From Luxibacter massiliensis (GTDB taxonomy: Bacteria > Bacillota > Clostridia > Lachnospirales > Lachnospiraceae): 64,000 bases of DNA. The position numbers were made by a program, and so were the translations under genes. This document shows, piece by piece, positions 61,711 to 64,000 of this stretch (within the stretch, counting starts at the first letter, position 1; each line of letters begins with the position of its first letter). The stretch spans positions 1,798,001-1,862,000 of the forward strand of contig NZ_UWOE01000001.1 of assembly GCF_900604355.1 (NCBI RefSeq), written 5' to 3'. The notes beneath the pieces are model-generated. The model was not told the DNA's origin. It did no database searches and saw only the letters and a list, made by a program, of their open reading frames with translations.

Positions 61711-61749
61711 TTTAGGACGTAACCTTTTGAAAAAAGGTTACGTCCTAAA
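61711..61749. repeat. 18-bp perfect inverted repeat spanning a stop codon
   Basis: TTTAGGACGTAACCTTTT (61711-61728) and its exact complement (61732-61749) surround a 3-nt loop. The carboxypeptidase stop codon TAA (61738-61740) is inside one arm. No T tract follows on minus, so it may protect the mRNA end or act as a weak terminator. Confidence 0.6.
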
Positions 61750-62979
61750 ATAACCTACCACCTTCTTCAAATAGTCTAAAAATCCTGCTTTCTCCACATC
61801 TTTGGTAATAACTACATCAATTTTCCCTATTTCTTTCCCATCTAATTCATATGTCAGGCTTCCTGCAATATCGCCTTTTTTAACAGGTGCGTCCATGTCT
61901 TTCTTTAATTTAAGTTTTTTGGTGATGCCGGAAAGGTCTTCTCCTGTAGTATTTAAGTAACTGAAGGTTTTATTGTATTCGCATGGCACGCTTTCCTCCA
62001 CACCGCCTTTTATTTTTATGTTGCTCAGCGCTTCAGGGTTTTCGTCTTTGTAAAGCTGGCATTTTCCGAAACCATAGTTGAGCAGTGCCGTGGCATCCCT
62101 AAACCGTGCTTTTGAATCTTCTGCGGCCATGATAACAGAAATCATTTCAATATCGTTCTTTTTCGCTGTTGCAGACACGCAGAATTTAGCCAAACCCGTA
62201 GACCCAGTCTTCAAACCTGTTGCGTATTCATATTGGCGGACGAGCTTGTTTGTGTTTGTAAGTCCAAATTCTGTAGTACCTTTTTTGGTTGTATGCGTAA
62301 TATTCTCCATCCATATCATACAATAATCGTGTATCTGTGGGTATTTCGTAATCAGCTCCCTTGACATCAGGGCAATATCTCTGGCAGTGGTCACATGTCC
62401 GTCCACGTCCAGTCCATTGCAATTGACAAAGTTTGTGTTCTCCATCCCCAGTCCCTTTGCCCTCTCATTCATCTGCCTGACAAATTCTTCCTCACTTCCA
62501 GATATGTATTCTGCCATGGCCACACAGGCGTCGTTGGCGCTGGCCACGGAAATGCATTTTAGCATTGTATCCACGCTCTGGGTTTCCCCCGGCTCTAAGA
62601 ATACCTGGGAACCGCCCATGGAGGCAGCATATTCTGATGTAGTCACCTCATCTTCCGCCTTTATTTTCCCTTCCGCCAATGCGTCAAATATAAGCAGCAT
62701 GGTCATCACCTTTGTGACACTGGCCGGTGGGCGGGGTGTATCCGCATCTTTTTCATAGATAACTTCCCCGGTAGATGCTTCCATCAATATAGCGGACGGG
62801 GCGCTGACCTCTGGGCCTGCATTTTGGGCAGGGGCCCCCTCCTCACCGGCCGTCTCAGCATTCTCACCCTGTGCGGCCTCCTCCGTATCTTCATAGACAA
62901 TATACTCTTTCGCCGGCATTGCATACACGTTTTGCACACACAGCAATGCACTTAAAAATACTGCCAGAAATTTTTTCAT
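61738..62979 (-). CDS. D-alanyl-D-alanine carboxypeptidase (S11), second copy
   Basis: A second DacF-like enzyme of 413 residues with a signal peptide (about 1-20), a Glu/Ala-rich linker (about 30-50), SxxK motif PASVTKVMT, SxN motif SANDACVAM and KTG motif LKTGSTGLAK. It is similar in layout to the copy at 57285 but with a variant SxN (SAN) and an acidic linker. The ATG at 62979 has AGAGGGAG upstream. Its stop sits inside the inverted repeat at 61711-61749. Confidence 0.92.
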   Translation of the reverse strand: MKKFLAVFLSALLCVQNVYAMPAKEYIVYEDTEEAAQGENAETAGEEGAPAQNAGPEVSAPSAILMEASTGEVIYEKDADTPRPPASVTKVMTMLLIFDALAEGKIKAEDEVTTSEYAASMGGSQVFLEPGETQSVDTMLKCISVASANDACVAMAEYISGSEEEFVRQMNERAKGLGMENTNFVNCNGLDVDGHVTTARDIALMSRELITKYPQIHDYCMIWMENITHTTKKGTTEFGLTNTNKLVRQYEYATGLKTGSTGLAKFCVSATAKKNDIEMISVIMAAEDSKARFRDATALLNYGFGKCQLYKDENPEALSNIKIKGGVEESVPCEYNKTFSYLNTTGEDLSGITKKLKLKKDMDAPVKKGDIAGSLTYELDGKEIGKIDVVITKDVEKAGFLDYLKKVVGYFRT

Positions 62980-63048
62980 AAAAAACTCCCTCTGCCACAT
63001 TGTCTATTAACAATATAGTAGAAGGAGTATATAAATAGAACCCAAAAC

Positions 63049-64000
63049 TTACGGAATCTTCACTGCATACTTTACCACACCATCCTCCCTGCCTTCAAAA
63101 ATAGTGTATGCCTCAAGAATGTGCTCCAGGGATGTCCTATGAGTAATCATGCATCCTGCATCCAGCCTTCCCTGTGCAATTAACTCCAGAATCTTTCCGC
63201 AATCTGCTGCATCCACGCCTCCAGTTTTAAAGGTCAGGTTCTTTCCATACATATCCGGCAGGGGCAATATCTGAGGTTCCTCATACATAGCCACGATCCC
63301 GACAACAGCATTAGGGCGCGCAATCCTCCATGCCATCTCAAAAGTATCGCTAGTTCCGGCGGCCTCCAGCACAAAATCCGCTCCTCTCTGTCCAGTCATT
63401 TCCCTGACGGCTCTGTCCACATCATCCCTGCATGGATTCAGAGCCAGATCGGCCAGTCCATTTTTTTGTATCAGTTCCAGCCGCCTCTCGTCAATATCAA
63501 TACCTATAATCTTCTTTGGATGATACAGCCCTACACACATCATGGCTGCCATGCCTGCAGGCCCGGCTCCTAATACGGCTACCGTATCTTCTGGCCCAAC
63601 ATCCGACATTTTGGCTGCCCAATATCCAGTAGACAATAAATCCCCTGTGAAAAGCGCAGCCTCATCACTGACACTGTCAGGAATCCTTGTCAGCCCATTA
63701 TCAGCAAAGGGGATCCTGGCAAATTCGGCCTGCCCGCCGTCAATCCTGCACCCTAAGGACCATCCCCCATCTTGATCTGTACAGTTGTTTACATAACCTT
63801 TTTTACAGAAATAACAGTTCCCACAGAAAGATTCCACGTTCACCGCCACACGGTCCCCTGGTTTCACCTTCTTTACCTCAGGCCCCGTCTGTTCCACAAT
63901 ACCCACAAACTCATGCCCCAATATAATATTTTCCTCTGCCCTTGGTACCGCCCCGTGGATTATATGTAGGTCACTGGAACATATTGTAGCCAGAGTCACC
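63049..64000 (-). CDS. Zinc-dependent alcohol dehydrogenase (C-terminal part, cut by edge)
   Basis: A medium-chain dehydrogenase/reductase; the substrate is unknown and the start lies beyond the right edge. About 317 residues are visible. ICSSDLH contains the catalytic zinc Cys, GHEFVG the His-Glu pair. The structural zinc Cys are in CGNCYFCKKGYVNNC. The cofactor-binding motif is VAVLGAGPAGMAA, with an acidic GIDIDE after it that favours NAD over NADP. It is transcribed toward the second carboxypeptidase gene, from which it is separated by about 70 bp. Confidence 0.9.
   Translation of the reverse strand, partial: VTLATICSSDLHIIHGAVPRAEENIILGHEFVGIVEQTGPEVKKVKPGDRVAVNVESFCGNCYFCKKGYVNNCTDQDGGWSLGCRIDGGQAEFARIPFADNGLTRIPDSVSDEAALFTGDLLSTGYWAAKMSDVGPEDTVAVLGAGPAGMAAMMCVGLYHPKKIIGIDIDERRLELIQKNGLADLALNPCRDDVDRAVREMTGQRGADFVLEAAGTSDTFEMAWRIARPNAVVGIVAMYEEPQILPLPDMYGKNLTFKTGGVDAADCGKILELIAQGRLDAGCMITHRTSLEHILEAYTIFEGREDGVVKYAVKIP

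Noticed and set aside
1..64000. tRNA, rRNA, CRISPR array, insertion sequence or prophage
   Set aside because: No transposase, integrase, regularly spaced repeats, or tRNA-like cloverleaf sequence was recognised by eye; a dedicated scan would be needed to exclude a tRNA.

Overview
The window reads as a core-chromosome segment of an anaerobic, spore-forming Firmicute, most likely Clostridia, family Lachnospiraceae. Supporting signs are a short-form HisG with HisZ, an alpha/beta-type spore protein, GerW (YtfJ), YlbJ, a six-gene Rnf complex, a biotin-dependent sodium-pump decarboxylase cluster, RecU, and strong AGGAGG-type ribosome sites. Species cannot be fixed from the sequence alone. Nearly all genes lie on the minus strand. 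Only ylbJ, rpmB, apbE and a POT-type transporter are on plus, so the minus strand is probably the leading strand. No rRNA, tRNA, CRISPR array, prophage or insertion sequence was found.

Layout from left to right. 1-2.3 kb: start of a histidine operon (hisZ-hisG-hisD, hisD cut by the edge). 2.4-12.7 kb: recU, two pseudouridine synthases, a small membrane protein, an SDR, a YgiQ radical SAM protein, a HAD phosphatase, an RsmF-like methyltransferase, an M23 peptidase and pepD. 12.9-20.8 kb: ylbJ, a coiled-coil protein, coaD, rsmD, a spore protein, recG, a FakA-like kinase, an Asp23 protein and a cytidylate-kinase-like protein; rpmB follows, divergent. 21.6-31.3 kb: gerW with its DUF2953 partner and a 44-residue membrane protein, a PBP and FtsW/RodA pair, a U32 protein, a candidate structured RNA, zapA and ruvAB. 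31.4-38.7 kb: a redox block of a Gx transporter, a NusG-domain-II protein, apbE and rnfCDGEAB. 39-45.7 kb: cmk-ispH-rpsA, a DUF1648 protein, a flavoprotein, an RpiR regulator and one unrecognised 380-residue protein. 45.8-54.9 kb: an aminopeptidase P, the decarboxylase cluster (five genes) and the POT transporter. 55-64 kb: a 2-isopropylmalate synthase fused to an AraC-type DNA-binding domain, two D,D-carboxypeptidases, scpAB, a phosphoesterase, deoC and the end of a zinc alcohol dehydrogenase.

How the genes fit together. ApbE can attach FMN to RnfG and RnfD, and Rnf can build the ion gradient that the decarboxylase cluster also feeds by pumping sodium. The wall genes (PBP, FtsW/RodA, two carboxypeptidases, M23 peptidase) and division/segregation genes (zapA, scpAB) serve growth and sporulation.

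Most worth following up: the LeuA-AraC fusion, in which the leucine-binding regulatory domain sits next to a DNA-binding domain; a dispersed imperfect palindrome of about 57 bp in four intergenic copies; the unrecognised 380-residue protein; a candidate 6S-like RNA directly after zapA; and a large two-helix hairpin between fakA and recG.
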